A DNA stretch of 64,000 nucleotides from JAEUOS01 sp965279115 (GTDB lineage: Bacteria > Pseudomonadota > Gammaproteobacteria > Burkholderiales > JAEUOS01), in NCBI GenBank assembly GCA_965279115.1, contig OZ257137.1, forward strand, positions 5,146,001 through 5,210,000. The letters are read 5' to 3'. How positions within the stretch are numbered: the stretch's first letter is position 1; each line of letters begins with the position of its first letter. Positions 1-10,978 of this stretch are shown one piece after another. Made by a program: the position numbers and the translations under genes. The notes under the pieces were generated by a model that searched no databases, was not told where the DNA came from, and was given only the letters and a program-made list of their open reading frames with translations.

Positions 1-1
1 C

Positions 2-439
2 ATTCAGCCGTTGCCGGGCAACTGGGCGCTGTTTGTGCGCATGGCCGGTCAGCATGCCAGCCAGCCCCTGATCAGCAACGAGCAGTTCGGCGCCGGTGGC
101 GCCGAGAGCGTACGTGGCTATACCGAGTTTGAAAGGGTCGGCGACCGCGGCGTGTCGGGTTCACTTGAACTGCGCACGCCCAACCTGGCGGATGCAAAAG
201 CGGGTGGAATCAGCGACGCGGTGTTGTCGGCGTTCATCGACGGCGCCGCGCTCGACCTGTTGCGCCCGACCGCCGGCCAGGCATTCAAGTTCCATCTCGC
301 CTCCGCCGGTTTTGGCCTGCGCATGAAGGCCTGGGGCGGGTTCAGTGCCGCCCTCGACCTCGCCTGGCCGCTGCGCGACGGTGCGCGCAGCAATACCCGC
401 AGCCCGCGCGCCCATCTGCGGCTTGCCTACGATTTCTGA
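2..439 (+). CDS. TpsB-type outer-membrane transporter, C-terminal part (ShlB/FhaC/HecB family)
   Basis: The reading frame is open from the window edge, so only the last ~145 residues of the beta-barrel are present. The GGAESVRGY stretch matches the conserved VRGY/F motif of the L6 loop of Omp85/TpsB barrels, and the protein ends in YDF, a terminal aromatic residue typical of outer-membrane barrel proteins recognised by BAM. The gene stops 31 bp before a giant haemagglutinin-type TpsA, the classic tpsB-tpsA order, so it very probably secretes that protein across the outer membrane. The POTRA domains and signal peptide must lie upstream of the window. Confidence 0.9.
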   Translation: MQPLPGNWALFVRMAGQHASQPLISNEQFGAGGAESVRGYTEFERVGDRGVSGSLELRTPNLADAKAGGISDAVLSAFIDGAALDLLRPTAGQAFKFHLASAGFGLRMKAWGGFSAALDLAWPLRDGARSNTRSPRAHLRLAYDF

Positions 440-470
440 CCCGCGCGACCAACCAGACGAACTATCCATC

Positions 471-3400
471 ATGACCAGACGCCCGATCTCGATACCCGTC
501 GAACGCCTTGCCGGCAGCGCCCAAGCCATGCCGCGCGTGCGCCGGATGGTGCTGGCGCTGGCCGGATTGTTCAGCGGCTTTTGCGCCGGGACGGTGGGCG
601 CGGCGCCGCCGTTGGCCGCTGGCACCGTGCCGGTACCGATCCAGGCCGGCAATCCGCTCGCGCCCGCGGGCGCGGTATGGAACGCCAGCGGCAGCACGCT
701 GGTCAGCACGCCCACCGCCAGCGGTGTCAGCCAGGTCATCAACCAGAGCGTCGCCGCGTCCATCTACAACTGGCAGACCTTCAACATCGCCAACGGCAGC
801 AGCGTGCACTTCAATATGCAGACCGGCAGCGCCGGGCGTGCGCTCAACCGGGTGTGGGACCCGGCGGCCAATCCGAGCATCATCCAGGGCAGCCTCACCT
901 CGAACGGGCAGGTCTACCTGCTCAACCAGAACGGCATCCTGTTCGACGGCACTGCCCAGGTGAACACCGGCGCGCTGGTGGCCGCCGCGCTGGGCATGAG
1001 CGACAACGAGTTCCTGAAGGGGCTGCCGTCGCTTGCCACTCGTGACCCGGCGTTCAGTTTCAGCGGGAGCGACATCAACCGTTCCACGGTGGTGGTGGAG
1101 GGCGGCGCCAACTTGCGTACGCCGTCCGGCGGGCGGGTCATGCTGCTGGCGGCCAAACAGGTGGAAAACCGCGGCACCATCTCCACGCCGGATGGCCAGG
1201 CCATCCTCGCCGCCGGCCCGCAGGTCTACATCGCCGCTCCGGAAGACGCCAACCTGCGCGGCCTGCTCATCGAGGTGGGCAGTGCCGGCGACCCTGCCAA
1301 GGGCGCCGCCACCAATGCCGGCGTGATCGAAAGCGCGCGTGGCAACACCTCCATCGTCGGCTACTTCGTCAACCAGAACGGGCGCGTCTCCGCCACCACC
1401 AGCGTCACCGCCAACGGTTCGATCTACCTGCGCGCGCGGGATTCGGTCGATCCCCCCCCCACCACCGACGGCGTGCCGCCGCCCAAGCGCGCCTTGCGCG
1501 GCGGCGAACTGGTGCTTGGTGCCGGCAGCGTCACCGAAGTGACCGCCGACAGTGGGCCTGGCACCATCAAGGACAGCCAGAGCTTCAACCGCTCGGTGGT
1601 CGATCTCTCCGGCGCCCTGGTGCATCTGAAGGGCGGCGCGCAGGTCAATGCACCGGGTGGCGACATCACGGTACAGGCACGGCTCAACCCGGGGGGTGTC
1701 ACCGGCACGTCGCTCGACGGCATCGCGTCCAACAGCGCGCGCCTGGTCGTCGAGAAGGGCGCGGTCATCGATGCGGCCGGCCTGCGCGACGTGGGCGTGG
1801 CGATGGAGCGCAATGTTGTCACCACCGAGATCCTAGGCGCCAGCGATTTCGCGGATGCGCCCCTGCAGCGCAACGGCGTGCTCTATCGCAAGCGTGTGTC
1901 CTTCGATGCGCGCAAGCCCGTGCCGATACTCGGTGACACCGCCAAGTACAGGAACGAAGCCATCCAGCGCGGTGCCGCGGAGAAGTTGTCCACCGGTGGC
2001 AGCATCACCCTGGTGTCCGAAGGGCTGGCGGCGCTCGAGGGCGGATCGACCCTGGACGTCTCGGGCGGCTCGATCCGCTACGCCGACGGCACCGTCACCA
2101 CCACGATGCTCACATCCCAGGGCCGGCTCTACGACATCAACAGCGCCGCCAAGGACATCGTCTACGACGGCATCGCCGGGTCCTTCACGCAGACCTCCAA
2201 CCGCTTCGGCGTGACCGAAACGTTCGGTACCGGAACACAGGGCAGGTTCGAGCGCGGCTATGCCGAAGGCAATCGCGCCGGCAGTATCGCGCTGGCGGCG
2301 CGCACTCTGTCCACCGACGCCACCCTGAAGGGCGAGGTGGTGGCGGGGCCGCTACAGCGCGACGCCAGTACCCGGCCTGCCGGTGGCAGCCTCACCGTCG
2401 GCGAAGGCGCGCGCCTGTCGCAGGCCCTGCCGGACCTGGTGGGCGGCGACCTGCGGATCGCGGCAAGCGGCAGCGCACTCGACGCCGGCTTCTGGAGCGT
2501 GCCCGGCACGGCGCCGGCAACGGTGGGCGGGGTCGGCGTCGGCGAAACCGTACTGGGTGCGGACATGTTGCGCAGCGGCGGCTTTTCCACGCTCGGACTC
2601 TATTCCTCCGGCACGTTGCGCCAGGATCGCGGCGCGGATATCTCGCTCAATCCGGGGGGGACCCTGCGCATGGGCGCGGCGGCGATCACCCTGGCCGGCA
2701 ATACGCGTGTCCAGGGCGGGACGGTCGACCTGACCGCCAAATCCACCGGTGGCCCGGCGGCGCAGCTGGCGGGTGACATTGCCGTCTCAGGCCGCATCGA
2801 TGTGGCCGGTGGGTGGGTCAACGACAGTGCGCTTGCCACGGCGGGCGTCGCGCAGACCGCGCCGGTGGTGGTCAATGGAGGCAAGGTGGCCTTCAAGAGC
2901 GAGCAGGGGGTGCTGCTGGAGAGCGGGTCGTCCATCGACGTGTCGGCCGGTGCGCGCCTTGGCAATGACAACCGCTTGTCGGCCGGTAGCGCCGGCGGCA
3001 TCTCGGTGCTGAGCAATGCCTCGCGCGCGGCCGACAGCCGCGCCCTTGGCGTGGCCGCGCCCGGCAGCCTGGTCCTGCCCACGGGGCGCGTGCAACTCGA
3101 CGGCAGCCTGCGCGGGGCGGGTTTCAGCAAGGGCGGCAGCCTTACCGTGGTGGCGCCCAAAGTGCGCGTTGGCGGCCTCGCTGAAGCCGACGAACTGGGC
3201 CTGGGCAGCGGGCTTTTTACCGCCGGGGGTTTCTCCGACCTGACCCTGGTCGGCATCGACGGCCTGACCGTGGCCGCCGGCACGCAGGTGACGCCGCGCA
3301 CCCAGAGCCTCGCCATGAACGGCTTCTACGCCGACAAGCCCACCGGCAGCGATCTTGGAGCCTTCACGCGCATGACCACGCTGCCGGATGCCTCGCGCGC

Positions 3401-6400
3401 GGCGGTGAATCTCAAGCTGGGCGCAACGGGCTCGCAGAACGGCCGCGTCGTCATTGAGGGTGGCGCCGCCATCAATGCCGATGCCGGCGCCAGTGTCACC
3501 CTGGCCGGCGGGCGCCAGGTCACCATCGACGGCAGCGTCAGCGCGCCGGCCGGGAAGGTGAACATCGCGCTCCAGGCCGACGATTCCAGCCTGCTGTTCG
3601 ACGCGGGGCGGAGCCTCTGGTTCGGCTCCAGCAGCAGCGTGTCCGTGGCGGGTGCGTTCAAATCCTCGGCCACGCCGGGCAACGGGCTGGTCCGCGGCGA
3701 GGTGCTCGATGGCGGCAGCATCAACATCAATGCGGTCAACGACAAGGACATCAGCGCTTTCGTGGTGGCGCGCGAGGGCGCGCGCTTCGACCTGCGCGGC
3801 GCGGCGGCCACGCTCGACCTGCCGTCGCAAACCGGCGGCACCGGGAGCGTGCCCGTGCCCACACTGGTTGGCAGCAAGGGCGGCAGCCTGACAATCAACG
3901 CGATCGACGGCGTGCTGTTCGACGCCCGCATCGAGGCCGCTGGCGGGGGCTCCACGGCAGCCGGCGGGCGCTTGAACGTCAGTCTCGCCGGGCTTGCCCA
4001 GGCACTGGCCGACGGCTCGGTCACCAACGCGCAACGCGTGCCGGGCAACAGCCTCTCGATTGCGCTTTCGCGCGACAGCACCGCCACACCGCCAGCACTC
4101 GTTGCCGGCGCGGCGATCGATCGCGCCACCCTCGGCGGCACGGCGCGCTTGCGCGCCGACAGGCTTGCCGCGGCCAGCTTGTCCGAACTCACCCTGGGTG
4201 CGGAGAACATCATTCGCGCCGATGAGTCGATGACGCTTTCGGCGCAGCGCAGCGTGACGCTCGACGCGCCCGTGGTTTCGGCCGGGTCCGCTGCGCGCCT
4301 GACGGTCAGCGCGCCCTACGCAAGTATCGGCAACACTGGCCGGAACGCAGCCAACCTGCCGGCGGCAAGCGGCGGCAGCGGCACACTTGAGGTCAATGCG
4401 CAGTTGGTGGACCTGGAAGGCAAGGTCGCGCTGGCGGGAATAGGCAATGCCAGCTTCAACAGCGGTGGCGACATCCGCTTCAAGGGTGTGGCCCTGGAAA
4501 CCGATCCGGATGGTACCGCCAGGCGCCTGCAGGGCCAGCTCAACGTCGCCGGGAATGTGGCGTTCGTGTCGGCGCAAGCCTATCCGGCCACCCATTCGAA
4601 CTTTCGCGTCAATGCGTCAGGCGATGTGAGCTTCGCCGGCAACGGCAAGACGGCCGCGAGTCCGCTTTCGGCCGGTGGTCGTCTGGCGGTTCAGGCCGCC
4701 AACATCGATATCGGCGGGACCGTGCGTGCGCCGCTGGGAAGCATCGCCCTCAACGCGCAAGAGAATCTGGACCTGCGTGCCGGCAGTCTCGTGACGGTAT
4801 CGGGCAAGGATCTGCTGGTGCCCTACGGGCGCACCGAAAACGCCCTGCAATGGGTCTACGCCGCCGGCGCCGGGCGCGACACGCAGATCCTCACCACGCC
4901 CGCGTCCAAGGGCATCGAACTGCAAGGTCGCAGCGTGAATCTGGCGGCCGGCTCGACCCTGGACCTGGCCGGCGGCGGCGATGTGCTGGCGACCGAATTC
5001 GTGCCGGGTACCGGTGGCAGCAATGACATCCTGCTAGGCAAGGGCATAGGACCCGACGGCAAGGCGGCCGAGATCTACGCCATCCTGCCCTCACTGGGCC
5101 AGGCGCGCGCACCCTGGGACGCGCAAATCGCCAATGAAAGCAGCGCTGTCGCGGCGGCCAGCGACGTCAAGCCCGGCGATACCCTCACTCTCGGCGCGGG
5201 CAGCGGTGTCCCGGCCGGGACCTATACGCTGCTGCCGGCGCGTTACGCCTTGCTGCCCGGCGCCTACGCGGTGCGGCGCGTGGCGGGCTTCCAGGACACC
5301 CAGCTCGGCCGCTCTGCCACGGCGGCCGACGGCACCACCGTGGTCGCCGGCTACCTGGGTGTGTCCGATACCGCGCTGCGTGACGCACGAACCTCCGGCT
5401 GGGCAGTGACCCCGGCGGCGACCCTGCGCACCCAGGCGGAATACCGCGAAACCCGCGGCGACAGCTTTTTCGCGAATCTCGCGCGCAGTCAGGACACGGT
5501 CGTACCGCGGCTGGCGCAGGACGCCGGTTCGCTTGCCGTGACCGCCGGCCAGACCCTTGCGCTCGACGGCACGCTGGACTTCGCGACCGGCGCCGGCGCG
5601 CGCGGGGGCGTACTCGACATCGCATCGGCGAAGATCGCCGTTACCGACGGCGCGCCCGGTCCGGGCGGATTTCTCACCTTGTCGACGGCATCGCTCAACG
5701 CCTCGGGCATCGAGAGCCTGCTGCTGGGCGGTCGGCGCAACGCGTCAACCGTGACGGCAAGCGATGTTCTCGTCGACAGCGCGTCGACACCACTGACCCT
5801 GCCGGATGTGGTGCTGGCCGCCACCAGCCGCGTCGAGGTGCGGGACGGCAGTGCCATCGTCGCCCGGCCGCTGGCGCGCGCCGCCGATGCGATCACGATA
5901 TCCGGCGACGGCGCGCTCCTGCGCGTGGCGGGCAACGATGTCGCGCCGGTGGTCCGCAGCGGCGTCACCCGGGCCACCGGCACGCTCGCGGTCGGCGCCA
6001 ATACGCGTCTCGGACGTGCGGCGGATGACCACACGACGCCGGCGACCCTGGTGCTGGACGGCACCTTCGATACCACCATCGGCGCCACCGCGGCCATCGA
6101 CGCCGGCCGGGTGAGCCTGGCAGGCAGCCGGATTTCTGCCGGCACGGTTCCGGCAGGAACCACCGGCGTGGTGCTCGGCCCGGAGCTGCTTGCGCAGTTG
6201 GCGGCCACCCGCGACCTGACCCTGCGCAGCTACAGCGGCATCGATTTCCATGGCAGCACCACCCTCGGCAGCACCGACCTGGCAAGCCTCACTCTGGACG
6301 CACCGGGGCTGGTGTCGCGCGGCGGCGGCACCGATACCGTCAATGTCAGGGCCGGGCAGATCACCCTGACCAACACGACCGGGCTTGCCAACGCGGACAC

Positions 6401-9400
6401 GCCGGTGGCCGGAGGCGCGCTCAATATCAGCAGCGGCGGCAACATCGTCATCGGCGAAGGCAGCAAGGCGTTGCGCGGTTTCGGCGCCGCCACGCTGGCG
6501 GCCGCTGGTGACGTGCGTCTGGTCAACGCCCAGGGCGGGTCCGGCAGCCTTGCCGTCGGCGGCGCCGGTACGGCCGCGGCGACGCTGGCTATCGAGAGTG
6601 CGCGCATCAGCGGAGCCACGGGCGCGGTGCAGTCGATCAGCGCCACCGGGGCGATCGACATCCGTGCCGCCGCCGGTGCGCCGCAGGCCGCGCCCGAGGG
6701 TGCAGGCGCAAGCCTTTCGGTGTCCGGCAGCCGCATTCGCCAGGCCGGACATATCGACCTGCCGGCCGGTAACATCTCACTGAAGGCCACCGGCAGCAGC
6801 ACGTCCGACGGCGTGGAACTGGCCGCCGGGTCGGTGACGCGGGCGGCCGGGGTGGCCGCCATGTTCGATGGCCTGGCGCGTTTTGTCGGCGCCGGGCGAA
6901 TCGAACTTGCCAGCAATTCCGGCAACGTCGTGCAGGCGGCAGGCGCGCGGCTGGATGTGTCGGGCGCGCGTTCGGGCGACGTCGGCGGCGCAGCAGGGCA
7001 AATCAGCGCCAGCACCGTCAATGGCACCGTGCTGCTGGGCGGCGTCGTCGACGGCACGGCCGCCACGGGCGCACGCGGCGCACGCGCGGGCATCGATGCG
7101 CGCAGCCTGGACAATCTCGACGCGCTCAACGGCGCGCTCAATGGAGGCGGCTTCAGCGAGGAGCGGATCTTCCGCGCCCGCACCGGCGACATCACCCAGG
7201 GTGCCGCGGCGGCGGCCAGCCGCAACGTGACCCTGGCTGCCGACGCGGGCAGGATCGTAATCAACGGTGCGGTCGGCGGGGTATTCGACAAGGCGGGCGA
7301 CGTGCGCATCAGCGCGCGCGACGGCGTGCAGGTGGGGTCAGGTGCCGCGATCCGGGCGGTCGCCAGCGGCGCCGGCAACGCCGGTGGCGATGTTTTCATT
7401 TCCACCACTGCAGGCACGGTCGGCAATCTCGATCTCGCCGGCGGCAGCATAGCCACCGGCGGCGGGCAGGGCGCCGGCGCGGGCGATGTATGGCTGCGCG
7501 CGGCGCGCAGCGGCAGCGGCGCCGGCAACGAAGTGAGCACCGTCGCGGCCATCGGCAGCACGGTCAGCGGCGCGTCACGCGTGATCGTGGAAGGCGTGCA
7601 GACTTACGATTTCGGCAGCGCCAACGTGACGCTTCGCAACACCAACAACGCGCGCGCGGCCACCACGCTGGACATCGGCACCGGTGCCACACCGGCGGCC
7701 GGCACGGTGCTGGGCGACGCGCGCAGTTTCATGGGCGCCGCCACGGCGATCCAGGACCGGCTGCGCGGTGCCAATGCCGTGGCGGTGGAACTGCGCCCCG
7801 GTGTCGAGGTGCGCACCGGCGGCGACATCACCGTCGGCAGCGCCGCCGGCAGTGGCGCGGCCACGCCGATCAACCTGTACGCCGCCACCCGTCCGGAAAC
7901 GCGCGGCGGCGCGCTCACCTTGCGAGCTGGCGGCAATGTCAATGTCGCCAACACGATATCCGACGGCTTCAACGGCACCGCGACCACCAGCGTGCTGCAA
8001 ATTGGTGATGGCAGCGGGCAAAGCAGCGTGCCGACCTGGGGCTATCGCATCACCGGTGGCGCGGACCTGGCGGCGGCCAATCCCGCCCAGACCGGCGCGT
8101 CTGCCAGTGGCGACGTGGTCATCGGCCGCAGCGCCGGCGTCACCGACGTGCTGTTGCGCACCGCCACCGGCGACATCGAGATCAATGCCGCGCGCAACGT
8201 GCAATTGCTCAATGCCAGCGCGACGGTCTACACCACTGGCGCCGGCACGTCGCTGGCGAATGTCAACAACGTGACCAATCCGGTGGGCAACAGCTTCGCC
8301 ACCGGCGGCGGCGAGATCCGCATCGCCGCGGGGAACGATGTCGCGGGCGCCGCCAGCAACCAGATGGTCAGCAACTGGCTGTATCGCCGCCAGTCCACGG
8401 CGGCGGTCAACCCGCAGACGGCGTGGTGGGCGCGCTATGACAATTTCCGCCAGGGCGTGGCCACTTTCGGCGGTGGCGACGTCAGCGTTACGGCCGGCAA
8501 CGATGTGCGCAACCTGTCGGCCGCGGCGGCCACCAGTGCGCGGCTTCCGGGCACCCCAGCCGGTACCGAAACACTCGTGGTGCAGGGCGGCGGTGACGTC
8601 ACCGTGCGTGCCGGCCGCGACATTGGCAGCGGGGTGTACCACGTCGGGCGCGGCAGCGGGACGCTAGAGGCAGGCCGCGACATCACATCCGCGCGTACCC
8701 AGGGGACCGCCCAGGTCTATCCGGTGCTTTCATTGCAGGACGGTGGCTTCGAGGTCAGCGCCGGGCGCGACCTGCGCATCGATGGCGTGTTCAATCCCAC
8801 CGCCCTGGTGCAGGCCACCAACAACGCCGGCACCTCATCGACCCGGGTGGCGTTCTCCACCTATGGCGAGAACGCCGCGGTAAGCCTGTCGAGCGTCAGC
8901 GGCGCACTCGCTGTGCGCAACGCTGCCGACATCCTGCGCCAGGTGGCCAGCTCGACGACCTCCGGCGTGGCGGGCCTGCCGATCAATGCCGTCGGCGACT
9001 CGCTGGGCAGCAGTGCCTTCACGCTGTACCCTGGTTCGCTGTCGGCCACCGCATTGACCGGTAACTTGGCCATCGGCCAGACCAGCATGATGCCGGCGCC
9101 ACAAGGAAAACTGAACCTGCTGGCGGGCGGCAGTGTGAGCGCCTCGCAAGGCGTGGTGATGGCCGACAACGCCCTGTCGGCAGTCCGCACCGCGTCCAAC
9201 GCGACGGCGGGCAGCCTGGCACGCCTGATCCAGCCGCGCATCGCCGCCGGCCATGATCCCGACCTGCTGCACGACAATGACCCGCTGCCGGTTCGCATCG
9301 TCGCGTCGGGTGGCGACATCAGCGGTGTGTTCAACCTGCCCAAGGCGGCGCACCTGATCGCCGGGCGCGACATCCGCACCCTCACGCTCTTCGGCCAGAA

Positions 9401-10832
9401 TCTCGCCGCATCCGATACCACCGTGCTGCGCGCCGGGCGCGATTTCGACGCCAGCCAGGGCGGCCTGGTGGAGATCGGCGGGCCGGGCCAGGTGGTGCTG
9501 CAGGCGGGGCGCAACGTGGACCTCGGCGTCTCCTCCGGTCTGCTCACGCGTGGCAACCTGATCAACCCCTATCTGCCCGAAGCCGGCGCCGGACTTACCG
9601 TCATTGCCGGAGTCGGTGCGGCTCCCGACTACGCCGGCGCGGCAGCGCGCTACCTGCCGCAGTACGGCGCGCTCGCCGCGACCCTGCTGCGGCTTGGCGA
9701 AGCCAACAGCGCGCGTTACCTGCCGGAAATCACCCAGTACATGCGCACCCGCAGCAAGGCCGATACAGGGCTGGACGCGCAGGGTGCGCTGCGCAAGTTC
9801 CTGGCGCTTGATGCCGGCTCGCAACAGGTCCTGATCGAGCGTCTGGCCGCGCGCGACGACTTCATCGCGACCCTGCCGGTGTTCACCTCGCTTCTCGCGG
9901 ACTACCGTGCGGCGCCGGCGCAGACCGAAGCGACAGCGCGCGCGGCCTTCGCGGCGTTGCCGCAGCAGCAACAGCAGCCCCTGCTCAATCGCATCCTCGG
10001 TGCCGAACTCACCATCGCCGGCACCACCGCGGCGCGCGCCGGTGCCGACACCGTCGCGCGCGACGCCGCCTATGTGCGCGGTAGCGAGGCCATCGCCACC
10101 TTCTTTCCCGGCGCTTCCTACAAGGGCGATCTCCTGATGTACTCCAGCCAGATCAAGACCGAGCGCGGCGGCGACATCAACCTGTTCGTGCCGGGCGGCC
10201 TGGCCAATGCCGGCTTGCCCGTGCCTTCCACCGGCAAGGGCGCCAACGAACTCGGCATCGTCACTGTGGGCGGCGGCGATATCAACGCGATGGTGAGGAA
10301 CGACTTCCTGGTCAACCAGTCGCGCGTGTTCACGCTCGCGGGCGGCAACATCCTGATCTGGTCCGCCGAGGGCAACATCGATGCCGGCCGCGGTGCGAAG
10401 ACGGCTTCGAGCGCGCCACCGCCGCGCATCTTCATCGATTCTTCCGGCAACGTGCAGACCGACATTTCCGGCTCGGTATCCGGCAGCGGCATCGGCACAC
10501 TGCAGACCCGCGCCAATACGCCCGCCAGCGACGTGACTCTGGCGGCGCCAAAAGGCGAGATCAACGCCGGTGACGCCGGTATCCGCTCCACCGGCAATTT
10601 CGACGGTGCCACGCCGCGCTTCGTGGGCGCCGACAACGTGCAGGTCAAGGGTGATTCCGCCGGCGTGCCGCCGCCAGCCAGTGTCGGCGGCAACGCCAGC
10701 GCTTCGCTCGCCTCTCCCGGCGGAGACGCGTCGCGCAGCGCTGCCGAGCAGGCGAGCGCCGCCACGCAGACCCGGACACCGGAAGCGCGCCAGGGCATCA
10801 CCAACAATCTGTTCCTGGGCTTCGGCGAATGA
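471..10832 (+). CDS. Filamentous haemagglutinin family TpsA adhesin with DUF3739-type C-terminus
   Basis: A 3453-residue secreted exoprotein. The start at 471 gives an extended N-terminus followed by a hydrophobic signal core (residues ~26-45, cleavage near VGA-APP); no good Shine-Dalgarno is visible. Residues ~50-300 form the TPS/haemagglutination domain, including NQNGILFDG near residue 152, a variant of the NPNGI/NPNL motif. The middle is thousands of residues of Gly/Ala/Ser/Asp-rich imperfect repeats, expected to fold as a right-handed beta-helix. Residues ~3030-3400, including YLPEITQYMRTRS, resemble the DUF3739 region found at the C-terminus of this family. It is the predicted substrate of the upstream TpsB. 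A C9 homopolymer lies at codon ~328. The exact adhesive target cannot be read from the sequence. Confidence 0.93.
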   Translation: MTRRPISIPVERLAGSAQAMPRVRRMVLALAGLFSGFCAGTVGAAPPLAAGTVPVPIQAGNPLAPAGAVWNASGSTLVSTPTASGVSQVINQSVAASIYNWQTFNIANGSSVHFNMQTGSAGRALNRVWDPAANPSIIQGSLTSNGQVYLLNQNGILFDGTAQVNTGALVAAALGMSDNEFLKGLPSLATRDPAFSFSGSDINRSTVVVEGGANLRTPSGGRVMLLAAKQVENRGTISTPDGQAILAAGPQVYIAAPEDANLRGLLIEVGSAGDPAKGAATNAGVIESARGNTSIVGYFVNQNGRVSATTSVTANGSIYLRARDSVDPPPTTDGVPPPKRALRGGELVLGAGSVTEVTADSGPGTIKDSQSFNRSVVDLSGALVHLKGGAQVNAPGGDITVQARLNPGGVTGTSLDGIASNSARLVVEKGAVIDAAGLRDVGVAMERNVVTTEILGASDFADAPLQRNGVLYRKRVSFDARKPVPILGDTAKYRNEAIQRGAAEKLSTGGSITLVSEGLAALEGGSTLDVSGGSIRYADGTVTTTMLTSQGRLYDINSAAKDIVYDGIAGSFTQTSNRFGVTETFGTGTQGRFERGYAEGNRAGSIALAARTLSTDATLKGEVVAGPLQRDASTRPAGGSLTVGEGARLSQALPDLVGGDLRIAASGSALDAGFWSVPGTAPATVGGVGVGETVLGADMLRSGGFSTLGLYSSGTLRQDRGADISLNPGGTLRMGAAAITLAGNTRVQGGTVDLTAKSTGGPAAQLAGDIAVSGRIDVAGGWVNDSALATAGVAQTAPVVVNGGKVAFKSEQGVLLESGSSIDVSAGARLGNDNRLSAGSAGGISVLSNASRAADSRALGVAAPGSLVLPTGRVQLDGSLRGAGFSKGGSLTVVAPKVRVGGLAEADELGLGSGLFTAGGFSDLTLVGIDGLTVAAGTQVTPRTQSLAMNGFYADKPTGSDLGAFTRMTTLPDASRAAVNLKLGATGSQNGRVVIEGGAAINADAGASVTLAGGRQVTIDGSVSAPAGKVNIALQADDSSLLFDAGRSLWFGSSSSVSVAGAFKSSATPGNGLVRGEVLDGGSININAVNDKDISAFVVAREGARFDLRGAAATLDLPSQTGGTGSVPVPTLVGSKGGSLTINAIDGVLFDARIEAAGGGSTAAGGRLNVSLAGLAQALADGSVTNAQRVPGNSLSIALSRDSTATPPALVAGAAIDRATLGGTARLRADRLAAASLSELTLGAENIIRADESMTLSAQRSVTLDAPVVSAGSAARLTVSAPYASIGNTGRNAANLPAASGGSGTLEVNAQLVDLEGKVALAGIGNASFNSGGDIRFKGVALETDPDGTARRLQGQLNVAGNVAFVSAQAYPATHSNFRVNASGDVSFAGNGKTAASPLSAGGRLAVQAANIDIGGTVRAPLGSIALNAQENLDLRAGSLVTVSGKDLLVPYGRTENALQWVYAAGAGRDTQILTTPASKGIELQGRSVNLAAGSTLDLAGGGDVLATEFVPGTGGSNDILLGKGIGPDGKAAEIYAILPSLGQARAPWDAQIANESSAVAAASDVKPGDTLTLGAGSGVPAGTYTLLPARYALLPGAYAVRRVAGFQDTQLGRSATAADGTTVVAGYLGVSDTALRDARTSGWAVTPAATLRTQAEYRETRGDSFFANLARSQDTVVPRLAQDAGSLAVTAGQTLALDGTLDFATGAGARGGVLDIASAKIAVTDGAPGPGGFLTLSTASLNASGIESLLLGGRRNASTVTASDVLVDSASTPLTLPDVVLAATSRVEVRDGSAIVARPLARAADAITISGDGALLRVAGNDVAPVVRSGVTRATGTLAVGANTRLGRAADDHTTPATLVLDGTFDTTIGATAAIDAGRVSLAGSRISAGTVPAGTTGVVLGPELLAQLAATRDLTLRSYSGIDFHGSTTLGSTDLASLTLDAPGLVSRGGGTDTVNVRAGQITLTNTTGLANADTPVAGGALNISSGGNIVIGEGSKALRGFGAATLAAAGDVRLVNAQGGSGSLAVGGAGTAAATLAIESARISGATGAVQSISATGAIDIRAAAGAPQAAPEGAGASLSVSGSRIRQAGHIDLPAGNISLKATGSSTSDGVELAAGSVTRAAGVAAMFDGLARFVGAGRIELASNSGNVVQAAGARLDVSGARSGDVGGAAGQISASTVNGTVLLGGVVDGTAATGARGARAGIDARSLDNLDALNGALNGGGFSEERIFRARTGDITQGAAAAASRNVTLAADAGRIVINGAVGGVFDKAGDVRISARDGVQVGSGAAIRAVASGAGNAGGDVFISTTAGTVGNLDLAGGSIATGGGQGAGAGDVWLRAARSGSGAGNEVSTVAAIGSTVSGASRVIVEGVQTYDFGSANVTLRNTNNARAATTLDIGTGATPAAGTVLGDARSFMGAATAIQDRLRGANAVAVELRPGVEVRTGGDITVGSAAGSGAATPINLYAATRPETRGGALTLRAGGNVNVANTISDGFNGTATTSVLQIGDGSGQSSVPTWGYRITGGADLAAANPAQTGASASGDVVIGRSAGVTDVLLRTATGDIEINAARNVQLLNASATVYTTGAGTSLANVNNVTNPVGNSFATGGGEIRIAAGNDVAGAASNQMVSNWLYRRQSTAAVNPQTAWWARYDNFRQGVATFGGGDVSVTAGNDVRNLSAAAATSARLPGTPAGTETLVVQGGGDVTVRAGRDIGSGVYHVGRGSGTLEAGRDITSARTQGTAQVYPVLSLQDGGFEVSAGRDLRIDGVFNPTALVQATNNAGTSSTRVAFSTYGENAAVSLSSVSGALAVRNAADILRQVASSTTSGVAGLPINAVGDSLGSSAFTLYPGSLSATALTGNLAIGQTSMMPAPQGKLNLLAGGSVSASQGVVMADNALSAVRTASNATAGSLARLIQPRIAAGHDPDLLHDNDPLPVRIVASGGDISGVFNLPKAAHLIAGRDIRTLTLFGQNLAASDTTVLRAGRDFDASQGGLVEIGGPGQVVLQAGRNVDLGVSSGLLTRGNLINPYLPEAGAGLTVIAGVGAAPDYAGAAARYLPQYGALAATLLRLGEANSARYLPEITQYMRTRSKADTGLDAQGALRKFLALDAGSQQVLIERLAARDDFIATLPVFTSLLADYRAAPAQTEATARAAFAALPQQQQQPLLNRILGAELTIAGTTAARAGADTVARDAAYVRGSEAIATFFPGASYKGDLLMYSSQIKTERGGDINLFVPGGLANAGLPVPSTGKGANELGIVTVGGGDINAMVRNDFLVNQSRVFTLAGGNILIWSAEGNIDAGRGAKTASSAPPPRIFIDSSGNVQTDISGSVSGSGIGTLQTRANTPASDVTLAAPKGEINAGDAGIRSTGNFDGATPRFVGADNVQVKGDSAGVPPPASVGGNASASLASPGGDASRSAAEQASAATQTRTPEARQGITNNLFLGFGE

Positions 10833-10978
10833 CGAAACCCTGTCACATCCATGAAAAGCGCGCTGCGTACCCTAGCGCCCTTCGCCGCGGGGCATTGCGG
10901 CTGACCAAAGCACTCGTGCCGTGCGCAGGTGCTTGCGCAGGCGCAACCCGGGATCGCCGGGTGCGATCTTCAATTCCA

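Noticed and set aside
2787..4595. 602-codon minus-strand open frame antisense to the haemagglutinin gene, and other long frames in the GC-rich repeats
   Set aside because: Low-complexity Arg/Gly/Ala-rich translation and lack of ribosome sites mark them as shadows of the third-position GC bias of the real gene.
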